From the NCBI GenBank assembly GCA_039193195.1, contig JBCCWS010000039.1, forward strand, positions 1 through 53,130: 53,130 nt of DNA, in the 5' to 3' direction. Of the stretch, positions 43,819 through 52,977 are shown in pieces; the stretch's first letter is position 1; each line of letters opens with the position of its first letter. The stretch is from Pseudomonadota bacterium. Lineage in GTDB: Bacteria > Pseudomonadota > Gammaproteobacteria > Steroidobacterales > JBCBZW01. The position numbers were made by a program, and so were the translations under genes. The notes under the pieces were generated by a model, which was given only the letters and a program-made list of their open reading frames with translations, ran no database searches and was not told where the DNA came from.

Positions 43819-45294
43819 CTACTCCGAGGGAGGTGGTGGGTTGACGTAAGCCTCTACCTGCTCGACATCCTGCGCCGGCGTGAGCAAGGACACCAGGATA
43901 AGGACCGCGACGTTCGCGATCAGCCCGAAAATCCCTTCGTGCAATTCGATGGGCTTGAGCTCGGGCCGGAAGTAACAGAGCAGTGCCGTCGCACTGCCGA
44001 ATAACAACCCGGCGATGACGCCAGCCGTGGTCGCCCGGCGCCAGAACAAGGCGGCGACCACGGGCGGCGACAGCTGGGCGATGACGCCGTAGGAGGTCAG
44101 CAGCAGCACCACCAGCGACGTCCCTTCGGAGACCGCGAATCCGTAGGCTACCGCCCCGACCACTACCACCAGGATACGAATCAGCAAGCGTTGCTGATCC
44201 CCCGTGAGCTTGGTGAAGGGGCGAACGCCATCTTCCACCGCCACGGACGCGGTGGCGTGCAGGATAGCGTCACCGGTGGACATAGATGCTGACAGGGCAC
44301 CCGCACAGAACAACCCGACCACGATCACGGGCAGATCTACGTTGAGGACCAAATGCGGCAGGATAAAGTCGGGCCGCTCCAGCGAATCGACGAAGAGCAC
44401 GCCAGCAAAGCCAATGAGGAACACCGGAACCAAAAACAACTGAAAGGTAGGGAACCACACGACCGTGCGACGGATGATGCGCTCATCGCGCGCCGTAAAC
44501 GCCTTCATGAACAAGTGCGGCCACATCGTGATGCCCACGGCGCTAATGATGATGGCGCTGCTGTAGCCCGCCCAGCTCCAGGGCTCACCGCTGGCCGTGA
44601 GACCTGGCAACTCAAGCAGCTCTGGCCGGGCCTGGAGGATGGCCTCGAACATCGGACCGATCCCGCCGTAGAGCGCGCGGGGGAGGTAGAGGCCAAGAGA
44701 CCAGGCGATCACCAGCATGAACACGCCCTGTAGCGTGTTGGTCCACCCCACGGCCGCCACACCGCTCACCAACACGTACACCAGCACGATGCCGTAGGCG
44801 ATCGCCGCCCCAAGCCACAACGGTACCTGCCCTTCCGTGACCGCTTCAATGACGATGCCAGCGCCGCGAATCTGGAGCGTGATGTAGGGGATTAGCGCAA
44901 CGATACTGATCACGGCGATCAGCAACGATAGGCCACGCGAGCGGAAGCGGCCGGTCAGGAACTGCGCTTGCGTCACCTGCCCCAGCTGCCGACCGATACG
45001 CGCGATCTTCGGCCCCATCACATACCACGGCATCATGCCGAGCACGCCATAGGACAAGATGTAGAAGGCTGCTGCGCCGCGCGAATAGGCCCACCCCGGC
45101 CCCCCCAGGAAGGCGAAGGCCGAGAACACCGACGCGCCGGTAACAAAGTACATCACCAGGAAGCCGAAGTTGCGGTCACCCGCGACGAAACCATCGACCG
45201 TGCCCGATGTGCCGCGACCCGCTCGCAGGCCGACCCACAGCGTTAGCACGAGATAGGCGACGATCAGGGACGAGATCACCCCCCACTGTGGCAT
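43819..45294 (-). CDS. Sodium:solute symporter (SSS family)
   Basis: 491 residues with about 12-13 membrane helices. The motifs FFVTGASVFSAFAF-like segment (YFVTGASVFSAFAFLGGP), GLFCAGALSASMSTGDAILH and the N-terminal DGFVAGDRNFG are typical. It couples sodium entry to uptake of a small organic solute, which cannot be named. The start overlaps the DUF3311 stop by one base (TGATG), a conserved pairing for this transporter group. argE follows 4 bp on, pointing to an amino-acid-like cargo. Confidence 0.9.
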   Translation of the reverse strand: MPQWGVISSLIVAYLVLTLWVGLRAGRGTSGTVDGFVAGDRNFGFLVMYFVTGASVFSAFAFLGGPGWAYSRGAAAFYILSYGVLGMMPWYVMGPKIARIGRQLGQVTQAQFLTGRFRSRGLSLLIAVISIVALIPYITLQIRGAGIVIEAVTEGQVPLWLGAAIAYGIVLVYVLVSGVAAVGWTNTLQGVFMLVIAWSLGLYLPRALYGGIGPMFEAILQARPELLELPGLTASGEPWSWAGYSSAIIISAVGITMWPHLFMKAFTARDERIIRRTVVWFPTFQLFLVPVFLIGFAGVLFVDSLERPDFILPHLVLNVDLPVIVVGLFCAGALSASMSTGDAILHATASVAVEDGVRPFTKLTGDQQRLLIRILVVVVGAVAYGFAVSEGTSLVVLLLTSYGVIAQLSPPVVAALFWRRATTAGVIAGLLFGSATALLCYFRPELKPIELHEGIFGLIANVAVLILVSLLTPAQDVEQVEAYVNPPPPSE

Positions 45295-45506
45295 CAGTCA
45301 GCGTCCTCCCGGGACTCGGCACGATCGAGCACGAGCAGCGTGGCCCAGCCTAGGAGTATCCAAGCGATCGGCCACACCATGGACATGGGCAAACCGAGCA
45401 CCATCGGCTCTGCGGCACGAAAGAAGGTAATCGCGGGCCAAGTGACGGCGAGCACGTTGAGCATGAACATGCCCATGGCCAGTCGGCGGGCCCAGAGTCG
45501 TTTCAC
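45294..45506 (-). CDS. DUF3311 small membrane subunit of the symporter
   Basis: 70 residues with two membrane helices (MFMLNVLAVTWPAITFF and GLPMSMVWPIAWILLGWATL) and a charged tail. This is the DUF3311 pattern, found directly upstream of SSS transporters and probably part of the same complex. One-base overlap with the symporter start. Confidence 0.85.
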   Translation of the reverse strand: MKRLWARRLAMGMFMLNVLAVTWPAITFFRAAEPMVLGLPMSMVWPIAWILLGWATLLVLDRAESREDAD

Positions 45507-45749
45507 ATCGGTTCCTTCATCGCGGTCTCAGCCAGGACAGTATGGACCGACCTCACTGACAAGGCCCAAAGAACACCCGACTCGGGGCGTGCCGGGGCGG
45601 CAAGACCCTGGCGCAGGGGGCGCGTTTGAAGCCGTGAACCGAAGCACCTCAAGCCCACTTCGGCACCCGTCCATAGGCCCTCGATCTGAGCACGCCGCCG
45701 AGGCGCATGCTTCAGTGCTGCAACGCGCGCGCAGTCTACCGGCTCAGGG

Positions 45750-45777
45750 CCGGGCCGCGAGGGGTCTCGCGGCCCGG
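45750..45777 (-). terminator. Strong hairpin downstream of the TonB receptor
   Basis: CCGGGCCGCGAG, a 4-nt GGGT loop, then CTCGCGGCCCGG: a perfect 12-bp GC stem beginning 5 bp past the receptor stop. There is no T-run, but position and strength favour a terminator or mRNA end stabiliser. Confidence 0.6.
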
Positions 45778-45782
45778 TATGC

Positions 45783-48700
45783 TTACATCTGGTAGTCCAA
45801 CCCCAAGAATACGAAGCGTCCGCGCGGGCTCACCGGGAACGCCGCCTGCGTGATGAAGGGCTCCTTGTCGAAGATGTTGCGCACACCGCCGTAGACCCGA
45901 ATGTTCTCGCTTGCATTCCAGGCTGCCGATAGGTCGTGGATCCACACCGCGTCCTGGAAGATGTCTGGCCCGTAGAGGGACTCGGCCGTTTCCACCTCCA
46001 CGCCACCCGGCAGCTGCTCGCCCAGGTACTGCGTTTGCCAGCCAAACTGGAAGTCCTCGAAGGCCCAGTTGAAGAAGATGTTGCCGGACAGTTCAGGCCG
46101 CTGGATCTCGCCCAATTCCGGATTCACCTGGGTCAGGTCTGCAGGGTTCTCGAAGAAGTCGATCTCGTTGACGTAGCTGCCCTGGACCCGAATGTTGAAA
46201 GCGTGGCGCCCAACGCCGAAGTCGTAGGCGCCGGAGAAGTCGAAGCCGCTGGTTTCTACGGCGGCAAAGTTCACCCGAGTCAGGTCCAGTGAATTGAGGC
46301 CACCGAATTGCGCTGAATTCGGATCATCGTTACGGGTAAACAGCGAGCATAGGGTTGGGTTGCCCACGCCGGGGTAGCACCCGTCCACCGTGTCCTGCGC
46401 CGTCGGCAGGGCCACCGCGTCTTCGATCGAGTAATCCCAGTAGTCGAAGGTCAGGGTCAGGCCTTCGGCGAAGCTCGGCTGGAACACGAAGCCGACGGTG
46501 AAGGAGTCGGAGGTCTCCTCCTGCAAATCCGGGTTACCGCGGGTCACACCGCCGAAGGAGGCCGACAGGGGATCGCTGAAGGAGTAAACCCCGTCGACGA
46601 AGGGATCGAGGCCGATCGACTGCAGGTCGAGCACGCAGTTGGCCTGCACCTCATCCGCGAGCCCCGCGTTGGTCTCCCGTAGCGCCGTGAGCTGCGCGGC
46701 GTCACAGGGATCGTCCGGGCGGAAGGTGGTGCCGATCACCGGCGAGAACAGCTCCGTCACGTTGGGTGCACGCACTGCACGGCCGTAGGTACCGCGCACG
46801 GAGAAGGAGTCGACCGGGGCGTAAACCACGTTACCGCTGTAGGTGAGCGTGTCACCGATCGTCGAGTAGCTCGAATAGCGCACGGCGCCACCGACGGTGA
46901 AGTCCTTCACGCCAGGGCGATCGCGTACGATAGGTGCGGAAGCCTCGAGGAAGACGTCGGTCACATCGTAAGAGCCCGACTCGTTGCCCACTTGGAGCTG
47001 TGGCCGGAACACGAGCGAGGTGTTCTCCGAGAGGTCGCCGATGAAGGTGCCAGCCCCGGCGGGTGAACCCTCGGGCAGGATACCGAGCTGGAAGTTATCG
47101 AAAGTGGCGTCGGAGGACTCGTCGCGATACTCGGCACCGAAGGCGAACTGGATCGGGCCACCGGGCAGGGCGAAGCCACCTGAATCGCCGGTCAGCACCG
47201 CGGACACCACCACCTGCTCGATCACGAGGTCCGTGAAGATGTCCGTGGTAACGAAGTCCAACGCTTCCTGTGTGAAGCCTGATGCACCGGCCCAGATGTT
47301 GAGCGGCACGCACTGGCCATCGCCCGGCGTGAAGGTGAAGTAGCCCTCCTCGTAGGCGGGGATCTGGAACGGCGTGTTGAGCGCCGGCGCCCCAGGGTCA
47401 ACGGAAGAGCGGCAGGCGGCCTGCCCCGTGGCCGGATCGGTCACCGCGTCGATAGCCGCGAAGAAGCGGTCATTGATGACGCGGTTCGTGCCCTGGATGT
47501 TCTCCTCGTAGCGGCCGTAGTTGACAGCGGCCTCGTAGCCCCAGCCGTTTGGCAGCTCGCCTTCCACGCCACCGACCAGGCGGATCGTCTCGCGGTCGAT
47601 GCCGTTGCGTGCGTTGAAGGCGATCGGGTCGATAGTGATCGCCACGCCGCCCGTGGCATCGGCCACGTCCTGGATGAAGTCCGGCAGGAACGGATTGTCC
47701 GCCGCACCGAACAGCAGATCCCAGAAGGAATTCGGGTCGGTGGGCGTGGTCAGGTTCTGCGTAACGTACTTCCCTTCGAAGAACAGGCTCGCGCTGGAAC
47801 TGATATCGAAGTGGCTCAGAAGGTTCACCGCGATGCGCTCATCGGGTGGCACCACGTTGAAGAACTCCTGGTCGAACACATCGAAGGACGAGCCCCCAAA
47901 GCCCTGGAAGTCGCCCGCTACCTGACCGTCTTGGACGACGGAGTAGTTGCCTGCCGCATCGGCAGCCCAGCACCCGCCGACCACGCCGAAGGACGCGGCG
48001 CCGAAGGAGGAGTTGTAGCCCGTGAAACTATCGAGGCAGTCAGGGGTACCGTTGCCGTTAAGGTCGATCGCCGTCTCGGGATCGAAGCCGTCGAAGGTAA
48101 ACGGGTTGCCCGGTATGACGTAGCCGTAGCCGGAGGTGAACGGGAAGGTGAGCTCGGGCAATACTGCGCGCTGAGGTGCGTTAGCCGCACGGTCAAACAG
48201 CGCGAGCTCGGCGTCGGTCAGCGTTGGCGCCGCCCCAAAGGTATCCTGGTAGTCGGCGATAAAGTCGCCCGCCGAGGGTATCGGCAGACCGAAGTTGGTC
48301 AGGCCCGTCTCGGCGAAGTTGAAGAATTGCGCGAGATTTGGCGTGGCGCCCTCGCTGATGTCACCCTGCTGGAAGCGCAGGGCCGGGTTGACCCAGTCCC
48401 CACCGGTGCCGCGCACCGCATTCGGCCGATCGCCGAACTGCAGGCCTTCGTCGCGCGCGTAGTCGAAGGACAGGGTGACGTTGCCGCGACCGCTAGCGAA
48501 GTTCTTCCCAAAGACCGCCTGCACGGTGGACTGCTGACCGTCGATTTCCGTGGACGTCCCGAAGCGCCCGTCGATGCGGAAACCCTCGAAGTCGTCCTTG
48601 AGGATGAAGTTGACTACGCCCGTCACGGCGTCCGCACCGTAGACGGCCGAGGCGCCGCCCGTCAGCACTTCTACGCGCTCGACGAGCTGGGCCGGGATGG

Positions 48701-49127
48701 AGCCAATGTCCACCGCGGAGCTGCCTTGCACACCGCCGACGTGGCGGCGGCCGTTGACCAGGGTCAGGGTGCGATCGATGCCAAGCCCGCGCAGATTGAG
48801 CACGTTGCCCCCCGCGGTCACGCCCTGGGTGTCGTCGGCCGACTGCTCCGCCGTCACCGAGAAGAGCAGCGCCGGCACGTCATTGACCACGTCGGCAAGC
48901 GAGTATTCGCCCGACAGCTGAATCGCTTCACTATCGATGGCCGTGACTGGCTGAGCGCCCTCGAGGTTCGGATCGCGTGCGAGGCGCGTACCGGTGGCGA
49001 CGACTTCTTCGATCTCCTCAGCCCCCTGCGCGAGCACCGCGGTGGCGCCCATCGCCAGCGCGGGCGTCGATAGGGCAAGCAAGGCCCGTCGCAGTGCATG
49101 GCTCAGTCGAGCATTGGTGGTTGGCAT
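45783..49127 (-). CDS. TonB-dependent outer membrane receptor
   Basis: 1114 residues from ATG 49127 (GGGGGAG 8 nt upstream; an earlier in-frame start is rejected). A signal peptide (about 1-33, ending ATAVLA) leads to a TonB-box-like EIEEVVATGTR and a plug domain (VLNLRGLGIDRTLTLVNGRR, VEVLTGGASAVYGADAVTGV), then a beta-barrel ending SPRGRFVFLGLDYQM with terminal aromatic-rich strand. It imports a large or scarce ligand with proton-motive energy. The ligand is unknown; the size and LNLRGLG plug resemble the group that takes up carbohydrates or peptides. Transcribed alone, with a strong 3' hairpin. Confidence 0.92.
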   Translation of the reverse strand: MPTTNARLSHALRRALLALSTPALAMGATAVLAQGAEEIEEVVATGTRLARDPNLEGAQPVTAIDSEAIQLSGEYSLADVVNDVPALLFSVTAEQSADDTQGVTAGGNVLNLRGLGIDRTLTLVNGRRHVGGVQGSSAVDIGSIPAQLVERVEVLTGGASAVYGADAVTGVVNFILKDDFEGFRIDGRFGTSTEIDGQQSTVQAVFGKNFASGRGNVTLSFDYARDEGLQFGDRPNAVRGTGGDWVNPALRFQQGDISEGATPNLAQFFNFAETGLTNFGLPIPSAGDFIADYQDTFGAAPTLTDAELALFDRAANAPQRAVLPELTFPFTSGYGYVIPGNPFTFDGFDPETAIDLNGNGTPDCLDSFTGYNSSFGAASFGVVGGCWAADAAGNYSVVQDGQVAGDFQGFGGSSFDVFDQEFFNVVPPDERIAVNLLSHFDISSSASLFFEGKYVTQNLTTPTDPNSFWDLLFGAADNPFLPDFIQDVADATGGVAITIDPIAFNARNGIDRETIRLVGGVEGELPNGWGYEAAVNYGRYEENIQGTNRVINDRFFAAIDAVTDPATGQAACRSSVDPGAPALNTPFQIPAYEEGYFTFTPGDGQCVPLNIWAGASGFTQEALDFVTTDIFTDLVIEQVVVSAVLTGDSGGFALPGGPIQFAFGAEYRDESSDATFDNFQLGILPEGSPAGAGTFIGDLSENTSLVFRPQLQVGNESGSYDVTDVFLEASAPIVRDRPGVKDFTVGGAVRYSSYSTIGDTLTYSGNVVYAPVDSFSVRGTYGRAVRAPNVTELFSPVIGTTFRPDDPCDAAQLTALRETNAGLADEVQANCVLDLQSIGLDPFVDGVYSFSDPLSASFGGVTRGNPDLQEETSDSFTVGFVFQPSFAEGLTLTFDYWDYSIEDAVALPTAQDTVDGCYPGVGNPTLCSLFTRNDDPNSAQFGGLNSLDLTRVNFAAVETSGFDFSGAYDFGVGRHAFNIRVQGSYVNEIDFFENPADLTQVNPELGEIQRPELSGNIFFNWAFEDFQFGWQTQYLGEQLPGGVEVETAESLYGPDIFQDAVWIHDLSAAWNASENIRVYGGVRNIFDKEPFITQAAFPVSPRGRFVFLGLDYQM

Positions 49128-49827
49128 ACGAAATTCTCCCCCGGTTTGCAGTCGCTGACGCGTTCTAAACCAGCCGGTGAACGGCTGTGTGCGGGTATCT
49201 CCCCGCTTCCCCTGGCCCGCATCATTGCGGCAACTTCGGGGAAAGCGCAACACGAAAAGGGAAGAAATGCGTCGATAACGCTGGGTTGTTGCGCGATCGC
49301 GACGCTAGCGCGACGTTAGTGCAGGTGCGCACTACTTCAGTGCGGAGGGCCCTATAGCGCCCAGCGAGGACCGTTCACCAGGATTAGGCTGTCGGTTCAC
49401 TACGCCGCCTATGAGGCGACGATCGCGTGCGCCGCTATGGTGCAGAGACCTTCGCGCCCGCGCAATTGGAATCGATGGCGGAATCATGCCTTCGCCCTAG
49501 GCGCCGCGCTCCTCATGAGCGCCGCAGACCACTCGGCAGCCACTCGCACCGAATCCCATCTCGCCTCGCGACCCGAAGAGCGCTCGCAGCGGCTCGCGCT
49601 AACGCAGGCTCGCCGTTCGTGCGCCTCACACCCCCCGCAGCGTCCGGACCTCGCGCCCGGCACAGAGCTTCGTTCCAGAGCTGCTGAGATCGTTGCGCAG
49701 TCTCCTTCCTACTCACGAACGCCGCATCCAGCGGTGAGAGGTTTTTGCGGCCAGGCCCACCTTCTCACCGGTGGGCCGTCGGAGCGGTCTCCAAGACTGA
49801 CCATTCGGGGATCAACAAGGAAGAACA
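49128..49827 (+). other. Gap of 700 bp between divergent genes
   Basis: Holds the receptor promoter on one side and a leader for the acyltransferase on the other. A plus-strand frame (49437-49841) has a faint signal-like stretch (HAFALGAALLMSAADHSAA) and overlaps the next start, but its Arg-rich remainder is not convincing. A hairpin lies at 49754-49777. Confidence 0.35.
49754..49777 (+). promoter_or_regulatory. Leader hairpin before the acyltransferase gene
   Basis: GGCCCACC-TTCTCACC-GGTGGGCC, a perfect 8-bp stem 50 bp before the start. It may be an attenuator, an mRNA stabiliser or chance. Confidence 0.35.
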
Positions 49828-50427
49828 ATGCAGGTACGTGAAGCCACGACCGCGCAACAACGCGAAGCCATATACCGCCTCCGATACGAGGTGTACGTCG
49901 GAGAAATGGACCGACCGCAACAATATGCAGACCACGAGCGACAACGGATCGTCGAACCGCTAGACGCCACCGGCATCCTGCTCTACGTGAGCGTTGGCGA
50001 CAAAATCGTGGGCACGGTCCGGGCCAACTATGCCCGAGACGGCGATCTCGGCGAGTACGAGCATCTCTACCAAATGAGCAAGATCGCCTCGCACCCGAGC
50101 GACACCTCGATCACGACCAAGTTCATGGTGCACCCACAGCACCGCGGCGGTCGCGCCGCGCTTGCACTGGCCACCGGCATCTACTCGCACGCGCTGTTTC
50201 GCGGCGTGCGTTACAACCTGATGGACTGCAACCCACCCTTAGTGGGCTTCTTCGAGAGCCTTGGATTTAGGAAGTACCTGCCGAGACTCGAGCACACCGA
50301 GTACGGCAGTGTCATCGGTATGGCGCTCGATCTGCACGACGTTGAACACTTCCGCGCCATCAAATCACCGTTTCTTCCTCACTACGAGGCCTGGCAGGCA
50401 AGCCAGGTAATCAAAGCCACTGCCTAA
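49828..50427 (+). CDS. FeeM-like N-acyl amino acid synthase / GNAT acyltransferase
   Basis: 199 residues, AAGGA upstream. The N-terminal REAIYRLRYEVYVGEM is the opening of the FeeM/autoinducer-synthase GNAT branch. KIVGTVRANYAR forms the central strand, and TKFMVHPQHRGGRAALALA the cofactor loop (HRGGRA). Members transfer an acyl chain from acyl-ACP or acyl-CoA to an amino acid or amine. The donor and acceptor here are unknown. It stands 8 bp before a haem-oxygenase-like enzyme gene, in a two-gene operon. A generic GNAT acetyltransferase is the alternative. Confidence 0.7.
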   Translation: MQVREATTAQQREAIYRLRYEVYVGEMDRPQQYADHERQRIVEPLDATGILLYVSVGDKIVGTVRANYARDGDLGEYEHLYQMSKIASHPSDTSITTKFMVHPQHRGGRAALALATGIYSHALFRGVRYNLMDCNPPLVGFFESLGFRKYLPRLEHTEYGSVIGMALDLHDVEHFRAIKSPFLPHYEAWQASQVIKATA

Positions 50428-50435
50428 GGGATATA

Positions 50436-51155
50436 ATGATCATGAGCTATCGCCAACAACTCGAAGATGCCTTCGCCTCCGTGCTCGCCGAATTCAACGC
50501 CAGCCCTGGAATGCAACGTCTCGCCGGCGGCGAGCTAGGGTTGGAGCATTACAAGTCCTACCTGCGCCAGGTCTTTCATCACACCCGTGAAAACCCCCAG
50601 CTTCAGGCTCTGGCGACCGTGTACTTCAAGGGCCACCAGCGATCGGTGGTAAAGCGCTTCTTCAAGCACGCCACTTCGGAGATCGGCCACGATCAACTTG
50701 CCCTGAACGACATGGCAGCACTCGGGCAGGACGTCAGCGCCATCCCCGTGGAGAATCCGCTCCCGGCGACGAGTGCTCTGCTTGCCTACGGGTTCTACCA
50801 GATCTACGTAAAGAACCCCGTGGGCTACTTAGGCTACCTCTACTTCCTAGAGTTCACGCCGACGCAGAACGGCCCTGCCTACATGGATCAGCTGCGCGGG
50901 CTTGGTGTGCCCAACGAGGCCCTGACCTTCCTCAAGGACCACACGACGATCGACCAAGGGCACAACCGTCTCATGCACAGCTATCTGGAAGACTTGGTGA
51001 CGAGCAGCGAAGACGTCCAGGTGGTGGCCTACGCCATGCGCACCACCGGACACCTCTACGCGCGCATGGTCGAGGACGCCTTTCGCCACGCTGACGACCC
51101 GCAGAGCTACGGTGTAGCGGTGGACGAGCAGAAGTTCGCCCTCCCGGCCGCCTAG
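50436..51155 (+). CDS. Haem-oxygenase-like diiron/iron redox enzyme (HDO/TenA-like)
   Basis: 239 residues, all helical. ATSEIGHDQLALND has Glu82 and His85, YFLEFTP has Glu139, and DHTTIDQGHNRLM has His169, Asp173 and His176. Their order and spacing fit the iron ligands of haem-oxygenase-like diiron oxidases (the UndA, BesC and SznF group). It is not a true TenA, which lacks this ligand pattern. Such enzymes cleave or oxidise fatty or amino acid substrates using O2. Co-transcribed with the acyltransferase, so the acylated product could be its substrate (inference). Confidence 0.75.
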   Translation: MIMSYRQQLEDAFASVLAEFNASPGMQRLAGGELGLEHYKSYLRQVFHHTRENPQLQALATVYFKGHQRSVVKRFFKHATSEIGHDQLALNDMAALGQDVSAIPVENPLPATSALLAYGFYQIYVKNPVGYLGYLYFLEFTPTQNGPAYMDQLRGLGVPNEALTFLKDHTTIDQGHNRLMHSYLEDLVTSSEDVQVVAYAMRTTGHLYARMVEDAFRHADDPQSYGVAVDEQKFALPAA

Positions 51156-51166
51156 GGAAGCGCAAG

Positions 51167-51201
51167 GGGGAGGAGCAGCCGGCGAGGTCTAGCTCCTCCC
51201 C
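51167..51201 (+). terminator. Hairpin terminator after the acyltransferase/HDO operon
   Basis: GGGGAGGAGC, a 15-nt loop, then GCTCCTCCCC: a perfect 10-bp stem starting 11 bp past the stop. There is no T-run. Confidence 0.6.
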
Positions 51202-51296
51202 AGTTCCGCACCGCTCAACAGCCCGAGCGGCACTATCCAGTTAACCACGATCCCGCTACGCTTGGAGCTCCGTCCAGCTACCTAGCGAACCTGCGC

Positions 51297-52808
51297 ATGC
51301 CACGTTTCCTACTTCTACTCGCGCTGTTGCTGGCGCTGACCACCGCGCTGCCGGCAGCAGAGACAACTGCGGCGCCACCCGCCAAGGAAACCCCAGAGCC
51401 CACGCGCTTCGTCACCGAACACGCCGCGAAATTCAACGGCCGCACGGTCGCCTATGACGCCATCGCCGGCGAGACCTACCTGCGCGACATGGACGGCAAA
51501 CCCCGCGCAGCCATCTTTGCCTTCTCCTACCTCGAGAAGGACGCGCCCCCCACCCGGCCGGTGACCTTCGTTTGGAACGGCGGCCCTGGCTCCGCCTCCA
51601 CCTGGCTGCACATGGGCGCCTATGGACCGAAGCGCATCGTCGTACCGTCTGACGCGGGCCACCCGGGGCCGCCGCCCTATCGCGTCGAAGACGCACCGCA
51701 AACGATACTCGACGTGACCGATCTGGTCTTCGTCGACCCCGTTGGCACCGGGTACTCGCGCGCCTTAGGCGAGACCAAGCCGAAGGAGTTTTGGGGCCTA
51801 CCCGAAGACCCCAAGAGTATCGCCGAGTTCATCCGCACCTGGCTAACGGAACACAAGCGCTGGAATGCCCCACGCTTCCTGCTCGGCGAGAGCTATGGCA
51901 CGACCCGCGCCGCGGCAGTCGCCCACATCCTCGAGAACGAGATGCAGATCGCCGTCAACGGCATGGTGTTCGTCTCCCAAGCCCTGGACTACGCGGGCTC
52001 CTCGCCCTACGTGCCGGATAACCTCACCTCCTTCGTCACTTACCTTCCCACGCTCGCGGCGACCGCGCTTTACCACGAGCGCGTCACCCCAAAAGAGCCG
52101 AACCAAGCGGCGTTTCTCGCCGCAGCTCGCGAGTTCGCCATCGAGCAGTACCTACCCGCCCTATGGAAGGGCAGCCGTCTGGGGGAGCAGGAGTATACGC
52201 AGGTACGCGATAGGCTGAGCTACTTCACGGGCATCAGCCCTAGCTACCTCGACCGCGTGAATCTGCGCCTTCGCGGCGACCGCTTCGCCAAGGAGCTCCT
52301 TCGCGACAAAGGCCTCGCCGTCGGCCGCCTCGACAGCCGCTACGTCCAAGACGACATCGACGACGTCGCCACGAGCTCGGAAGGGGATGCAGCTAGTACA
52401 GCAATTAGTCCCGCCTACAAGGCCGCCTTCATGCAATATCTACTGGAGGAACTGAAGGTGGACTGGCATCGCCAATACCTCTCGCCGGCGGACCCGAACC
52501 TCAGCAAGCAGTGGGATTGGAACCCGACGCAAAACGCGGGCTGGGAGCCTCGCTACGTGAATACAGCGCACGCTCTGGCAGCGGCGCTGCGGATGAACCC
52601 ACAGTTGGAGCTACTCGTCGCATCAGGCTACTTCGATCTGGTCACGCCCTACTTCGACGCCGAGTACACCCTTGGCCGCCACGAGATCGACGCCAACCGC
52701 GTGCAGTACGAGTACTACCAAGGCGGGCACATGATGTACGTGCACGAGCCGGCACGGGGCCGCCTCCTGAACGACACGCGTCAGTTCATAGAACGGCTAA
52801 CGCCTTGA
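51297..52808 (+). CDS. Exported serine carboxypeptidase (peptidase S10)
   Basis: 503 residues with a signal peptide (LLLALLLALTTALPAAE). The S10 motifs are intact: oxyanion segment WNGGPGSAS, nucleophile GESYGT, acid region ASGYFDLVTP and His in YQGGHMMY. It removes C-terminal residues from peptides, at the periplasm or outside. Length is normal. With the Dcp, S9 and M19 enzymes it gives the cell a broad peptide-scavenging set. Element B copy 4 begins 10 bp after the stop. Confidence 0.92.
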   Translation: MPRFLLLLALLLALTTALPAAETTAAPPAKETPEPTRFVTEHAAKFNGRTVAYDAIAGETYLRDMDGKPRAAIFAFSYLEKDAPPTRPVTFVWNGGPGSASTWLHMGAYGPKRIVVPSDAGHPGPPPYRVEDAPQTILDVTDLVFVDPVGTGYSRALGETKPKEFWGLPEDPKSIAEFIRTWLTEHKRWNAPRFLLGESYGTTRAAAVAHILENEMQIAVNGMVFVSQALDYAGSSPYVPDNLTSFVTYLPTLAATALYHERVTPKEPNQAAFLAAAREFAIEQYLPALWKGSRLGEQEYTQVRDRLSYFTGISPSYLDRVNLRLRGDRFAKELLRDKGLAVGRLDSRYVQDDIDDVATSSEGDAASTAISPAYKAAFMQYLLEELKVDWHRQYLSPADPNLSKQWDWNPTQNAGWEPRYVNTAHALAAALRMNPQLELLVASGYFDLVTPYFDAEYTLGRHEIDANRVQYEYYQGGHMMYVHEPARGRLLNDTRQFIERLTP

Positions 52809-52817
52809 GCCCCCCGC

Positions 52818-52976
52818 CTAGTGGGCCGCTTGGTAAATAAGGTGACGCTCAGCGAGTAGCATGGGCGGCGTTGCGTCGCTTGCCAATGGCGATGCCATTG
52901 GCTACGCGACGCGCCTTGCTGACGCTGCCCCTACGCAAACTGAGCGTTACCTTATTTACCAAGGGCGGCCCACTAA
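52818..52976 (-). repeat. Element B, copy 4 (long form)
   Basis: About 158 bp, termini CTAGTGGGCCGCTTGGTAAA and CCAAGGGCGGCCCACTA, with the inner hairpin CCAATGGC-GAT-GCCATTGG at 52883-52901. Reversed relative to copies 1 to 3. It abuts element A copy 4, mirroring the A-B composite at the window start. Confidence 0.85.
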
Positions 52977-52977
52977 A

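Noticed and set aside
49437-49841. 134-codon plus-strand frame before the acyltransferase
   Set aside because: It has a weak signal-like stretch only, with an Arg/Ser/Pro-rich remainder and overlap with the next start; coding evidence is insufficient.
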